64,000 nt of DNA from Dermacentor variabilis (Eukaryota > Arthropoda > Arachnida > Ixodida > Ixodidae), in assembly GCF_050947875.1 (NCBI RefSeq), contig NC_134569.1, positions 35,749,277 to 35,813,276 on the forward strand. The letters are read 5' to 3'. The notes under the pieces are model-generated. The model was not told where the DNA came from. It worked only from the letters and a program-made list of their open reading frames with translations, and did not search any database. Shown piece by piece: positions 27,616 to 40,216 of this stretch. The translations under genes and the position numbers were made by a program. The stretch's first letter is position 1; the number at the start of each line of letters is the position of its first letter.

Positions 27616-28830
27616 GGCGAGACGAGTTTAAACAGTCCCAAAATGTTCAAGGAGGCGCTGAAAAACTGCCTCGTACCTCCACGCTTGGACAACGTTACGG
27701 AATCTCCAAAAGGAGAGGAGAGTGCCAGGGCGGTCCAGCAGGGCGGGAACCCGAAGCTCGGGAATTTCAGAGGCGCATGAGGCGACCGCCTGGCATGGCG
27801 AAAATTGGTTAAATAGCGCAAGATCAAGAAAGTCACCACACCGCAGCCCATAAAACAAGGGAACAGGCCATCACGCAGAACTTCAAAGGGTTCGTTGGGG
27901 CGGGTGACAAAATGGAGGCGTCATCTAACAACAAATCAAAACGCGTCTCTGCGAGTATGGGTGCGGCTGAAAGGTTCAACCGGGCTGAGATATGCGTGTA
28001 CGAACAGGGCCAGTCAGACTTTCACTGCAGTGGAATGCGCCGCGAGAGTGAGGGAAAAAGTAGGCTGGCAATTACCGCGGTTACGTCCTCCTTTTAAGGG
28101 ACGAAAAAGCAAGCCGCGGACACAAAAAGTAGCAGGCGACGACAGAGGGCAGCGTATGCCTGGCGCCCTTTGTTGCTTTCGGCGAGGCCCGAAGGCCTTC
28201 AGACAGCTATCTGATTGAGTGCGCATTATGAAGTAAAAATGGTCGAATTAGGTGCAACCATAAGTTTCTTGTTTCTAAGTAGTGTGCGATGCAGTTTTTT
28301 CTTTGGTGAGTGCTAAGAACTCTAACTTTTATTTGTTCCAAGGTTTCGCGTTATGCTTAAGAATCTCTTCGTATTTTTGTTGTAAAGGGCCCCTTTTCAC
28401 TATTTGCTTTTCTTTGAAGGCGTTTTGTTTGTCCGTTTTAAACTTATGATTTACACCATTATTCCTGGGTTTCAATACGTTCTCAGTTTCTCGACAACCA
28501 TGGCTTTCTTGGAAAAAGGAAACACAAGTATGTTAGGCATTAGGATGGTTGAAATGCGCACTCAAGCCTCGTTTGCTTCGTTGTTAGTTTTCAGGAATCT
28601 CGAACGAGGCCTGTTGGACGATTCTAATAGGGCTTTATGTGAAGAACGTGTGAACTTGGCAATTCTCGTGGTTAGTTGGGTGCTCTCTGTTGTGCGTAGG
28701 GCTTGGCGTGGTTTATTTCCAGAAGGTGTCACCTGGGAGGCCTTGGGACGATCGGCGAAATGAAGCAGAGGCACGAGGTCTACCGGTCTTTTCGAGGTGC
28801 TTGGATACTTCAACCCCTTCGAGACCTCTT
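27616..28830 (+). other. 3' internal region of the gag-only element, unrecognised
   Basis: About 1.2 kb lies between the protease-like remnant and the polypurine tract. It holds several short open stretches, the longest being 27895-28218 (107 codons, basic, with no motif I know) and 28404-28763. No integrase HHCC, DDE or RT motif was found in any frame. It may be remnant 3' coding or non-coding element sequence. Confidence 0.5.
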
Positions 28831-28846
28831 GTGGCGGAGGACGGGC
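28831..28846 (+). other. putative polypurine tract
   Basis: tggcggaggacgggc is purine-rich and directly precedes the TGTTATGA of the 3' LTR, the expected position for the plus-strand primer. Confidence 0.45.
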
Positions 28847-29620
28847 TGTTATGATCGACCTGTCAAGTGTGAGAAATATTCAGAACTGCGTTCTCATGAC
28901 AAAATGATTGCCCGCGTCCCATAAAAGGCTGTTACGGTAGGCCTGGACATTGACCCGTCAAGTGTGAGAAGCGTTCAAGCGGGCGGGCCCATGTCGACAT
29001 AATTGCTCTTTTCTCCGAAACAGCGTCACCCCTTTTATTCCCCGAGCTCACACAAAAGGATGTACGAAGAGAAGACAAACCGAAGAGCGGGAGGTCGTCG
29101 ACGACAGAACCTGACGAAAGCACTAATACTTCCACAGGCTCCCAAAGAAGACGACGATGACCACAAGACTGCAAGGGATAATTAAGGCCGTCTTGGCCCC
29201 GCTATGATCGAGCTGTCTAGTGTGAGAAGCGTTCAAGCAGGCATCCTCATGTCGACATAATTGCTCCTCATCTCCGAGACAGCGTCACCCCCTTTTTCCG
29301 GAGCTGCCACAAAGGGAAAGACGAAGGGAAGAAAATCCGAAGGTCAGGAGCTCGACGGCAGAACCTGACAAAAGCACTAATACTTCCACAGGCTCCCCAA
29401 GAAGACGTCGCCGACCACAAGACCGCAACGGGTGATTTAAGGCCGTCGTGGCCCCCGTGTCCATCAGAACCACTCGGCACTCGGATGAGAGTCACAACCA
29501 TGTACCAATGAAGTGAATACAATCTTTTCTACTTTTTTCCATCATCACGATGACTGGCTTCGTCGTCGTTTCCTGATTCATGCGGTGAAGGCCCACCTCA
29601 TCCTGTTGAGATCGTATCAA
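28847..29620 (+). repeat. 3' LTR with internal tandem duplication
   Basis: It starts TGTTATGATCGACCTG and ends near gagatcgtatcaa, matching the 5' LTR end. It is about 260 bases longer than the 5' LTR because an internal segment is present twice, at about 28950-29205 and 29206-29460. Each copy carries tgtgagaagcgttcaagc, cagcgtcaccc, cagaacctgac, acttccacaggctccc and aaggccgtc..ggcccc. The outer parts align with the 5' LTR once only. Confidence 0.75.
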
Positions 29621-29684
29621 TCCACAGGTCGAAATTGTTTATTAAATGAGCCTAAGATAACCGCCAAGTTGTGATTCTCTGCTA

Positions 29685-29828
<144 letters not shown>

Positions 29829-30026
29829 TACCATCACGCGTGCTCTGGCAAGGTAATTCCTCTTGCAGCAAGTCAGTTAACGGATATGCGTTATCAGCAA
29901 AATTGGGAACAAAGCGCTGGAAGTACGAGGAAATGCCATGAACCATCGCAGCTCCTGCAGAGACTGCGCCTGCTTGATTTTGCAGACAGCAGAGATCTTC
30001 CGCGGGTAAGGCCTAATCTCATACTT

Positions 30027-30144
30027 GTCCACAAGGTTTCCCGAACCAGTGTTTCGCATTCTCCAAAATGGCCTTTCTTTCAGTTGTCCACATGGTTTCC
30101 CGAACCAGTGTTTCGCATTCTCCAAAATGGCCTTTCTTTCAGTT
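30027..30144. repeat. 59-bp tandem duplication inside RT pseudogene
   Basis: Two nearly identical 59-base units start gtccacaagg (30027) and gtccacatgg (30086). Because 59 is not a multiple of 3, the duplication breaks the frame. Confidence 0.9.
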
Positions 30145-31229
30145 CAATGTTAGCGTAGCTTTCTTCAGGCGGGTTAAACAACGTCGAGGCGATAGTTATT
30201 TTGGTCAGTTGTTCGGCCAAAGATCACCAGATCGTACAGGTAGCATAAAAAAATCTCCCATTTTAGGCCTCTCAGAACTATCTCCACATATACTTCGAAT
30301 ATTGCGGGGGCATTGCCCTAGGAAACCAGCATAACATTGAAATTAAACAGGCCGTCTGGTTTAAAGGAGGCCGTCTCCTTTTTATCAGCCGGATCCATAG
30401 AGATTCGCCAATAACCGAATCGCAAATCCACGGAAGAAAAATAAGATGCGGAATGTCGGCAGTTAATACGGGGATAAGGGTACACATCTTTTTTTGGTGA
30501 CTGAGTTGAGACAATGATAGCCAACACCGAATATCCAGAAACCGTCCTTTTTCTTCACGAAGTTCACAGGTGCAGCCCAAGGACTTGATCATTCTTGTAT
30601 AACTCCGGTAGTTAGCACATCGCTGAATCGGTGTGAAATTACTTTGCGCTCCGACGCGGAAACCCGGTAAGGCAGGAGAGCGGATCCAGTGTCGATCATC
30701 TGACGAGTGCGTGCATCCGGCACCTCAGTTTTATTTGCCCTCTGAGCAAAATCAAATACTTTAGCGTGTCTCGATAGCAGTCTAAGTAGGGCTTGCCAAT
30801 TCTGCGAGGAAATAGCCTTGCCGATCATGCTTAAGAACTCAAATTCACTAGCGCAAGCATCAGTGGAGTCCATTGTAGTCGCATAGATTAAGGCTCCACT
30901 GCAGACGCTGCAGTATTCTTCACACAGGGCACGACACATACCCTCCGGGAGTACACCGGACTCCGATAAACAGTTCAACATCCATAGCTGAGCTTTTGCG
31001 TCAGTAAAAAAGTTCACGCTACGCGGCAGAGGGATATTGTTGTTCACACAAGACAAAAGCAAGGGCTCAATCACAATGTAAGATGAACTCGCACCGGCGT
31101 TAAAAGCATTAAGTGGCCCGCTGACTGCGGACCAAGCCGGTAGAAGGGTATCTTGAACTACGTCGAGGTTGTCTCGACGATAATTCGGTTGCTGAACAAG
31201 AGTGGACAAGAGAATCTTGCCTGGCCCAC

Positions 31230-31620
31230 AGTCTACAGTAGCAGGACACTCTTGCAAAAAATGTATTTCAGGGATTACACCGTGCGTGGAATAAGTAAGG
31301 ACTGTGAATTCAGCCTTGAATGCCTTGCCAGCAAAACAGACAGGAGATAGAGAGAGAAAAGGGTGCATAAAGAGGCAGGGAGGTTAACGAGAGGTAGTTA
31401 CAGTTGGCTACCCTTCACGGGAGGTAGGGTTAAGGAAGATAAAGAGAGAAAGAGACTGGAAGGAGGAGATAGACAGACACTGTACACACACCAACTGGGC
31501 GGAACAACTCGCCGCTAACAGTCCGAAACATTACTTTGCTGCCAAGTTATTGTTTAATAACTCATTACGGAAACAGTTGCTCCTGCATCTATCGATGCCT
31601 TCTTATGAACATTGTCGACA
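31230..31620 (-). pseudogene. retropepsin, split by a repeat insertion
   Basis: The N-terminal half has SIDAGATVSVM with the catalytic Asp codon at 31587-31589; the motif is D-A-G-A in place of D-T/S-G-A. The C-terminal half, beyond the insertion, reads STHGVIPEIHFLQECPATVD at about 31228-31290, matching the usual hydrophobic-G-x-D/N-F-L end of retropepsins, with the Gly replaced. The inserted repeat lies between the halves. Confidence 0.7.
31345..31515 (+). repeat. dispersed repeat copy inserted in the protease pseudogene
   Basis: It starts in a GA-rich stretch, then reads ggcagggaggttaacgagag and gttggctacccttcacggg. It matches the copy at 32404 (gaggttaaccagag, ctggctaccctgtaccggggg). Both are in the same orientation and both interrupt the minus-strand gypsy element. 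The family type is not clear to me. Confidence 0.65.
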
Positions 31621-31689
31621 AACACATGAACCTTGTTTTGAAGCACTGAAACTGGCATAGGCATACTTGCGTGCAATATGGTATGTCCA

Positions 31690-33204
31690 GCGACCTAAAC
31701 TCCACAGGCCGCTCCAGCTAGTTTTCCGGTGGTGGAGATGAGAGCCGCGGCCGGGACCGCGGCGACGGGGATCGTCGCTGGCCCGTAGTAGGTGGCGTTA
31801 AGCTCCGTACCGAGGCGGATGAATCACGACGCAGGTTCTGCTGGCGCATGATCTGCTGGGAAGGGGGAGTCAAAGGTCAATCAATAGGTCTAATCGGGTC
31901 GTTGGTTGTGCCATGGTCGCCGATAAAGCGTAGCAAGCAGTCGACGTCATCATGTGGGACAGAAACGGTCAATGTGTGCACGAACGCCGCACTGGAAGCC
32001 TATGGGGCGTTCCCAAGCAGCTGTGAAATTTGCGGCGTTTTGAGGGTAGACGACACACTCTCCCCACTGCTGGACTAAAGGAGGCGGTCGGCTGAAGTAG
32101 CTGTCGCAGGGCGCATAAGGTTGCTTGACATAAGAATCAACTGGGGGAATTGGAGGCCTAAGCCGTGGTACGTGGTTAGGATGGTTGTGATCATCGACAG
32201 TCATGATATTAATAGCTGTAGGTACTGGTTCAGTGATTCTGCATCCACGTTATACTACGGGAAAGGCAGCATCTCGCCGCAGTTCCTCGCGCACGATGAA
32301 ACTGATGGTTCATGAAAGGTCGCAAGGTCGCGAATCGCGGCTCACGTCGACAGCAGCGACCATCATGCGTTGCCTAGTTGACCGAACTTCGATGTGATGC
32401 TACGGAGAGAGAGAGAGAGAGAGAGGCAGAGGACAGACAGCGAGGTTAACCAGAGATTATCTCCAGCTGGCTACCCTGTACCGGGGGAGGGGCAAAGGGA
32501 AGCGATAGGTGAGAGAGATGAAAATATTTAAAAAGAAAGGCTTTAAGAGTCTCGAATGATCTACGGTGTTTAATCACGTCAGCTATGCACTCGAGATTCT
32601 CCTTCACGATGAAGAAATGATCAAGCTCTCCGGTGACACCTTTCAAAATGTGACCCGCTTTGGCCATTTTTGTCATGTGGGCGTGCGCTGTCTGCCGTAA
32701 CTCCAGCATCTCTTCAAAGTACGTTCTGCATGTCTCGCCATTAACATAAGCCCTCTTAGACAACATCTATTCCTCGCGTTTTTTCTTCGTGTCTGGGTCT
32801 CCAAAGCACTTCCTAATTTCTTCCACAATTCGTTCCCAAGTTGCCAACACGTCCTCCTGGTTCCGAAATCAAACGACGCGGTCAAATCAAGGAACAACCC
32901 AGCGTAACATAACTGGGTAGCAGTATTCCAGCCGTTATAATGGCTCACTCGGTGATAGTGGTCGAGCCACTCGTCCAGGTCGTTGCCGGGCTTTTCTTAA
33001 AGGTCCGCGAACCCCGGTAGTGGTACGCAGACGCCATTGAGGAAGGCTGCTGCTGGTCGTCTCCATCCGAGCTGATCTCTTAGCGGTAGTGGGGCAAGGC
33101 CGGGGAGTCGGCGGCTGCGATAAAGCTTGTACTGCTGTACTTCCGTCATTAGTGGACGGCGTCGCTCCAGAATCACTTGGTTGTGGCTTACTCGGTACCT
33201 CCAC
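31690..33204 (-). pseudogene. Gag pseudogene of the minus-strand gypsy element
   Basis: Collinear open fragments lie in shifting frames. The N-terminal part runs from 33204, then comes a capsid-like stretch (ATWERIVEEIRKCFGDPD near 32830; RTYFEEMLELRQTA near 32730). After the repeat insertion at 32404-32530 a Pro-rich region follows and then a knuckle remnant FQCGVRAHIDRFC at about 31955-31995. The first Cys of the CX2C pair is missing. The end is Ser/Pro/Arg-rich (about 31700-31800). Several frameshifts and stops make it non-functional. Without the knuckle the capsid identification would be weaker. Confidence 0.7.
32404..32530 (+). repeat. dispersed repeat copy inserted in the Gag pseudogene
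   Basis: A (GA)n start is followed by gcgaggttaaccagagatta and ctggctaccctgtaccggg. It is a second copy of the repeat at 31345. Gag-like sequence resumes on both sides. Confidence 0.65.
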
Positions 33205-34982
33205 TCCGTCTATGACGATGGGTTGCTTTATTCAGAGAATGGAAGACGATAGCTCAAGGCATGCCATCTACGGAGACGCTTGCGGTACCACGGTCACTGG
33301 ATTATTCAGCGACCGCGGCAGTACAGTCCAACTTCCTCTCCTTGTTCTACATTCCGTTAGCACGCTTGCAGTAGCACAAATGCAACGCAGCGGGCAATAA
33401 CTGCTTTTGTTCTGAGACAAACTCTACCTCTCACGTGCTAAGCGTTCTTACCAAAGCAATGAATTTTCCACGCGCTAGAGAGTCTTTAAGACGTTAATGG
33501 TTGCGCGAATGACAAGATTTACTTGGTAGGACGTGCTCTTCAAGTCAGCCTTGGAAACTTCTTTAATAGTCTACTGCTTGCTTTATTCCCACCTCTCTGG
33601 GTTTCTCACCTTATGGCTTAACTGTCTGAAAAAGACGCTCTTGTATGAAGATAAGAGATCATAATATATTACCACTATCTTATTTTGCCGGACATCCCTC
33701 GATCTCTTGTCTATCAGAGCCTGTGCGTTACGTCAAGTGAAAATAATGAATTTCTTTCAAAAGAATGAACCCGAGTTCTTCCAGCCTGTGATTGATAGGC
33801 TGCCTTTCAGCGTCCCTAGTATCCACCCATCTGCGTAAGCTTGTCTGCTTTCTGTTCCACCATTATCAACGCTGTAATTTTCCAGAAGTTGTGCAAGGAC
33901 GCCTAGCTTGCGAAACGGAAAATTGGCGGGCGGGTAACAACCGCTTCACATGAAACTGATTTCACTGTTCTTTATTATTTTTATTTTTTCGCGGTGGGAC
34001 ACGCCTTTTCATTTAGAAATCGATCTATGCATAGGGGAGGTGGTCGGCGGTTATTTCCTTTTCCTTCGTCTTCTTTTTTGTCTTTTTTTTTGTGAGCAGC
34101 TCATCCAGTAGGATGCCAGTGCAGTATAATAGACAAAGGAAAGCTTGCCTGCACGTTAATGGTAAGAAAAGGGTTAATCAGGAAAAATGAGAGGCAGAGA
34201 GATACAGTGGACGAGAAAGCTATATTCACGGCTCCAGCAAGGGACAACTCTTTCCGCGCGACACTCTCACGAATAAACTTAACTGCTGACACATCGGCGC
34301 TTTCATGCAGAAACAGTGGCTGCCTTTTGTTAATCTGCGAATACGCACCGCTCATGGACTCGTCAGCTTCACGGCGGGTGAGCATTTTTCAGCGCGCGTT
34401 TCACAAGCGGCGATTTGTTCTGCAAAGCTGAACAGCATTTGGCCGTAGGTTCCACGTCGCACATACGAAAGGGGTCATAAACCCTCAACTGAAGCGAGAC
34501 TTCGTGGCGTGTGATTGCCGAGGCTGCTCTCAATACTTTTTTTTTTTTGGTACTCGCTGTTGTCACATTGCACGTTATACTGTGTGTTACACGCCGCTTT
34601 CTTGTCTTTTTCTTTTTTTCTCCCTTGAGCTTCGTTTTTAGATACTCCGCAGGAAACACCTCATTTACGGCGTTACTGCGGTATTGACGGCTTTGCAGCC
34701 TTCCAAGCTCTTTTTATTTTTATTGTATGTTCCCCTGATATTGCCTCCGTGGGGCTTCACATGTGCGTGCACCACGACGAGCACTCGCCGCTGCGCAGCG
34801 CGTCGCGTTCCATCGTCGAGAAAAATCTAGCGCGGGGGTTGCGACACCGCCGTGCTGCGACGAGACCAGCGTTCAAATGATGCGTGAAGTCATTTAACGG
34901 TCCACCTCACTTGATACCGGCCGGAAGATCTCACTCTGTGTGTCTCCCCATTGTCCCTACAGCCATGGTTTCTCTTTTGCTA

Positions 34983-34997
34983 CCCCCCCCCCCCCCT
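34983..34997. repeat. C homopolymer
   Basis: 15 C. Confidence 0.95.
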
Positions 34998-35207
34998 CTT
35001 ACCGCCTCTGTCCGTTTTTTGCGTTTTCTTCTACACTGTGCTCGCTTTCTGCTGCGGAGTCTTTTGTTTCCAAACATGCCGACGCCATCAGCGCCCCTAA
35101 CCTCCAATCGCAGATAACGGCGAACTCGAATTACGTGTGCAGTGAGCGAGGACTGGCGGGAAAGCGAGTACTATTGAGTGTGGAAATGGATAAAAGTAAA
35201 GAAAAGC

Positions 35208-35222
35208 GGGGGGGGGGGGGGG
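35208..35222. repeat. G homopolymer
   Basis: 15 G, about 210 bases from the C15 run at 34983, so the pair is complementary and could form a G/C hairpin or triplex. Confidence 0.95.
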
Positions 35223-38200
35223 TTGAGGGGGGAGCTGAGCATGGCACGCAATACAAGAGGGCTGCCGCAGAAGCTAGCGTATAGCGAGCGAAAGAGGCGA
35301 CATTTGCGCTGCTCTATACGGGCGTGTGTTATATCACGAGAGAAGGTAGTTGGCAAGGAGAGACGGTTTGTGCGTTGCGGTGAAAGTACAAGGAAAATAA
35401 AGAGCCGAGACAAAGACATGTATACGAGACGGGAAAATAAGTGAGAACATGGGGACGACGTGGAAACGTCATCGCGCACCGCTCACGTCGTTAATGAGAT
35501 CTTGGTTCAGTCTTCGGGATCGTAGACGCCATTCCCGCGTACGGTTACCGTGCACGAAATATAGGCGATCAAAGCGGGCCTTTCACATGGCCTGCTGCGG
35601 TGTGTCCAGTGGCAGTGGAATCTCGGGGAAGCGGAAGCTTAGGTCCCGAGCGGGAAGGAGGGAAATATATAAGGTCCTCTATCTCATGGCATCACCTTTT
35701 GTTTTATATATTTTTAACCTTTATCACCACTTTCGCGCTTCCTGTAGATGTTCCCGTCTTCGCAAGCTATAAGGCGATGGAAGGAACAACTCGGCCAAAT
35801 AAACGTGGATACGTGCCTAAGAGCGCACGCGACTCTGCGGTGGAAATAACCTGGTCAGCTGAGACGCCCCTTGCGCACGCGCGCGCACGGTATAATACAG
35901 CCCTAGTCGCCTTGACGGTTTGCCGGAGGCCTGCCGTTGATTCTGTCGGCTAGTCCTAACTTCCACTTCCTTCGCTTCGGGCGCATTCGCTCTCTTTAGC
36001 CTCGACCCTTTGTTTCGCTTTCTCCATTTCGCTCTTTCGGCGTCAGATGTGTGTCGTACTTTACCTCTCCTTAATCTTTCCCTGTGTCCGCGTTTCCTTA
36101 TCAACGCCCTCATTTTCTTCTTTTTCTTCCGGTGGTGGCCTTCTTTATTTTCACTCGCAGTTGTGATTGCGATGAGGTGGCGGATAAATAGAACGAGAGA
36201 ATTGCCCCGAAAACGTCGAGTCTGCTAGGATTGGCCTCCCAACTTTGCTATACATTTGTATCCTTGTTCCAGGTGCGCCCATCTCTGATGTTTCCCCGGA
36301 TTCTTTTTCATCCCACCTCCTTTCCCTCTGCTGTATTTTGCACGCTCAATCTTGATCTGCCAGTATTTGCAATAGCTCCCTGTTTTTCTAGTTATGCAGC
36401 TTTTGCATGTTTTCTTTTCTGCCTTTCATGTTTTTTTTTTTCAACTCGTATCCCAGTTCGCTCGGGTGGCGTGATTACGTGACCCACTGTGTATGCCAGG
36501 GCGGAAGCATTTATTCACTCAGGTTACGCGCTCTTCGATGCCAACATTCCCGAATCCATTGAATCACGGATAATAGGGAGGGTAAAAAAAATGTGCTGTT
36601 TGCGGCGCAGAAATTCAATAAGCATCGCAGTTACAGAGGACTAAACGAGCAGCCCGTCTTCCGGACCTTTCAATTCTCCGCTCGTAATTTGAGTCGGCGT
36701 GCTCCGGCCTTTATCCCATTTCATTAACAGCCGTTTCCATTGCTGATGATGCGAACTCTTCTTGCGTACGCCTGCTTTTTTGCGAGTTTGAAACAATCAA
36801 CATCCGCTGCTCAGGGCACTTGTTTTTCTTGGCTCTTGAATAACGCGCTTTCAGAGAATTTCGGTTAATGGTGCCCTCTGTTCGTTCCCTTGATCTTTTC
36901 CTTGTTCCTCCTTTATAAGAGCTCCTTTAATACCGCAGGACAAAGCACTTTCGAGGAGAGCGGTCTTAATAGGAAACCACTTAAATGTTGCGACAGCTGC
37001 TGCTCAAATCTTGTTTCTTTTGCAACCTTCTTTTTGGCGAACTCATTTTACCCCGCTGATTTATACTGGGTTTTGTATATTCAGGTGCCTTACATACGGT
37101 TTTCTTTCATGGTCGCTAAAAACATAGCAATACGGCACGTCATCCTGCTTCTAGTGAGACATAACCGAGGTGCACAGTATAATCGCTATCCTTGCCAGAT
37201 GCTCAACAGTTAACGTAAAAGTGAAACTGAATAAGTCGCCCTTATATATGGCGGGAAGCGATTTTCTGTTTCTCAAAAAAGGCGCGCTCATTTGTATTAG
37301 AATAAACAGCAAAGACAAATTCATGCCTCGTGCTTCTTAAATGCGTTTCTTTTGAAACTCGGAGCATACAACAAAACGCAGGGGTTAATGAAGCGCTTTA
37401 TGCAAAGCACGGAACAGGTGTTAAAGTAAGGCGTTGGGGTGCGGATTCTCGATTGCATCATTTGCAACTGCCTTACACCACAACACGGAGCACGCTTTTG
37501 CCATTTAACAGCTGCACCATAGTAAGCCTCAGGTAGTCTAACTACCAGTCGAACTACATTCTCGACGGGCACAAACGATCCTTACCGTGGTATATTCAAG
37601 TTGCCTTTCTCGATGACCTTGAACCATTTCTTGACGAATGTTGCCTACGTGCTACATAGGAGGAAGCATTTTCTTTTTTTTTTTTTTTTTGGCCGAGTCT
37701 GTCTTGAGTATGAACTTTCTGGCTAAATGCTCTCGGCCAACACTGAGTGACAGGCAGCGAGCATCATTTGTTGGTTTAGACCAGAGACACAAGACGAGTA
37801 GGAAGGCGTTTGGCACGCGACATGGTTTCTTATTATTATTTCTAAACTTTTTTTTTGGAAAGCGTGTGCACAGGAGACAGACTGATGCAAGATATCCAAC
37901 TGCAGTGGTGTCACACCCACGACGCAAAGCGAATGAAATGTACTATGATGGCCCACATATGACGAGACCTGTCTGTACAAATTCGAAATGAATTCATAGG
38001 TGGCTGGGGTTAAACCGACTCCTAGATTTATGCCTAGTGTTTCCCTCCTATTGCTGAAAAAAGTTCCCAAAATTTTTTTTCGTTCATTATGCAACTTTTT
38101 GTGCGTATTGCACACTTAGATAGAAAATAGGCATTTTTTCGGGTACTCAAATCTGGCATAATTTAAGTTCTAATTAGCGGACGGCGCGGCTCGTGCTGCC

Positions 38201-40216
38201 AAGCAGTCTTAGCCAACGAGACTGCTTGGTTAACAAAACGGCACAGGAAGTAACGAATGATAAGGCTCGCTCGCATGATACGAGCTTGTGAAGTGAGCCT
38301 GTGACTAGCACAAGGGGCCTCCCGTGTACCATGCCTAAATAAGCACCATTCTCATGCCGAATCTATCCATCCAGAATTGCTCACCGGAATAAACAAACGT
38401 CTCGTTTTAGTTACCAAGCTCCGCCTATCACTTATGGCCAGCGGTAGCATGCAAATCACGACGCGCTTAGTTCACCAAAGCTTTTTTATAATCAAAATGT
38501 CAAGAAAGAAGAGGTTGCGCGAACACCATCCCCAACCATCTTCAAGCATACTTGTTAGACTCAAAACAGAAAACAGTCGTACATGGCAGGTACCGATATT
38601 ACAGTTGAAAAAGGAACACGCACGAAGTAGCGCGAATGCGAACTGTGTGCGCATGTAATAATGTAGGCCATTATGGCCTAGTCCTCGAAACACTTAAAAC
38701 AGCGGGAGCGTTGGGCAACTACGAAGGCGCTGCTGCCGGAATGGACACACGTCTTGTGGAGCGAGCCGCGTGCACCCGGCGAGGAGCATCACAGAAAGCA
38801 CCAAAGAAAGGCGCACAACGTGCGCGCGACCCTCGACGCAGGGCGCGAGCTGTAAGGCGAGCGAGAAAGCATTCTGGAGGAGAGAATCAGCGCGGATTAA
38901 GAGCGGCCACCGTCTCGTCGAGCTCGCCGCACGAGAAAGCACACAGAAGCGTGGTCGCGGGTACGTGCCCACTGACAAAAAGTCAACGCCGCACCGCAAC
39001 TACCGCGACCTAGGCACCATGTTCATTTCTTAAGAGACACTGAAAATAGCTGCGGCTGGCGCGCGCGGTTTTGAGACTCCGCCGAGCGTTGACTACGCGC
39101 TGCTCGGATATAAAAAAGCAACCGCGACGACGAAAGAGCCCGAGGACAATTATGTCGAGACCTCTGTGGCGAAAGACGGCCCTTCCACCCTCCTTCCTCC
39201 AGCACCGTCGCATCTTCGCGAGAGCGAAGCAAGCCGTCCTAACAGCGCCAGTACTGAAAAGAACGTCGGCAATGGGACTGCGTTCTTTTCCCTACTTTTG
39301 TCCAGGGCTTCTACAGTGTGCGCACGCAACCGGCCGTATGCGTCTTTGCGAAGTCGTGGTCGGTGGCCTGCTGCATGCGCTGCCGAGTTCACCGGTTTTC
39401 TAGCGGATTATCTTTACGTTCGCGAGCGAAACCATCCTCTCAAGCACTATGTGGCTCATGTTTACCCATTTAAGTTCCGTCCGCCCGTTGCGTGAGGAAA
39501 GACAGCCCAGACTCCTGCTATGGCGCACGGCGCGGAGCTTACGTCAGCCCTCTGCGCTTACCATTCGTGGCTTAGTTCATTTCGTCGCGCGTTGGAAATA
39601 GCTGCCCGAAGATTTCTTTCTCACAATATGCTCACGTGATAGGAAGGAAGCGACGGCTTCCATCTACAGATCAGATCCTGTAGCTTCTTGTTAATTTTTT
39701 TATTTTCCTTTTTTTTCGCTGATTCCGCACCTAAAAACACTGTTTGGAGTCTTATCAGAATTTTTCTTCTCGCTAGGGCTTCTTCGACTCCTGTAGTTTA
39801 ACGACTGCAGCCTTCGTTATCGTATGCGATCTCTAAAATTTTTTTAGTGCTAGAAACTATGTTGCAGCAATACCAACCGCACGAAATAGCTAACTCTTTT
39901 CTTTAGCTACGCTACCCATTCGTAAATCTTGTTTATTTTGTTCATGCCTTTCTTAGTAAGGTTCTCGCCTTCTTCCTTCTTATCTTTCTTCACCCTTACC
40001 CCTTCCCAAACTCTAGGGTAGTCAACTGGGCGAGGTCTAGGTTAACCTTCCTGCCATTCCTTCTTGTCTTTATCCCTCCCCAAGTGTGCGAATGCCCTTA
40101 TAGTTACCTGTACGGACCTTATCAACTAGACCAAAGAGCAGATGTGCATGCTATCATTATTTATAAGTCGAATTTTAGACGCATATAATTTAGAAGGAGA
40201 GGTTTAGAAGTACGTA

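Larger units (their letters stand above)
25063..29620 (+). mobile_element. gag/protease-only LTR element related to the Gmr1-like element (TR-GAG-like)
   Basis: The two LTRs both begin TGTTATGATCGACCTG (25063 and 28847) and flank about 3.3 kb. That internal part carries a Gag and a protease-like domain collinear with the intact element at 60917, but no recognisable integrase, RT or RNase H. The coding region is broken by an in-frame stop and at least two frameshifts, and the LTRs differ at many positions by eye, so the insertion is old. Elements with LTRs and only gag are known in plants as TR-GAGs and are mobilised in trans; whether this one ever moved that way is inference. No clear target-site duplication was seen. 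Confidence 0.75.
33205..40216. other. 7 kb without a recognised gene
   Basis: CT/GA-rich at 34880-36450, with C15 and G15 runs. A GC-rich patch at 38700-39500 includes ggatataaaaaagc at 39106-39119, a TATA-like site not linked to any ORF I can support. No transposon coding motif was found. Confidence 0.4.

Noticed and set aside
25063..29620. Target-site duplication for the gag-only element
   Set aside because: ggtcc before and tccac after do not match, even allowing for a shifted LTR end.
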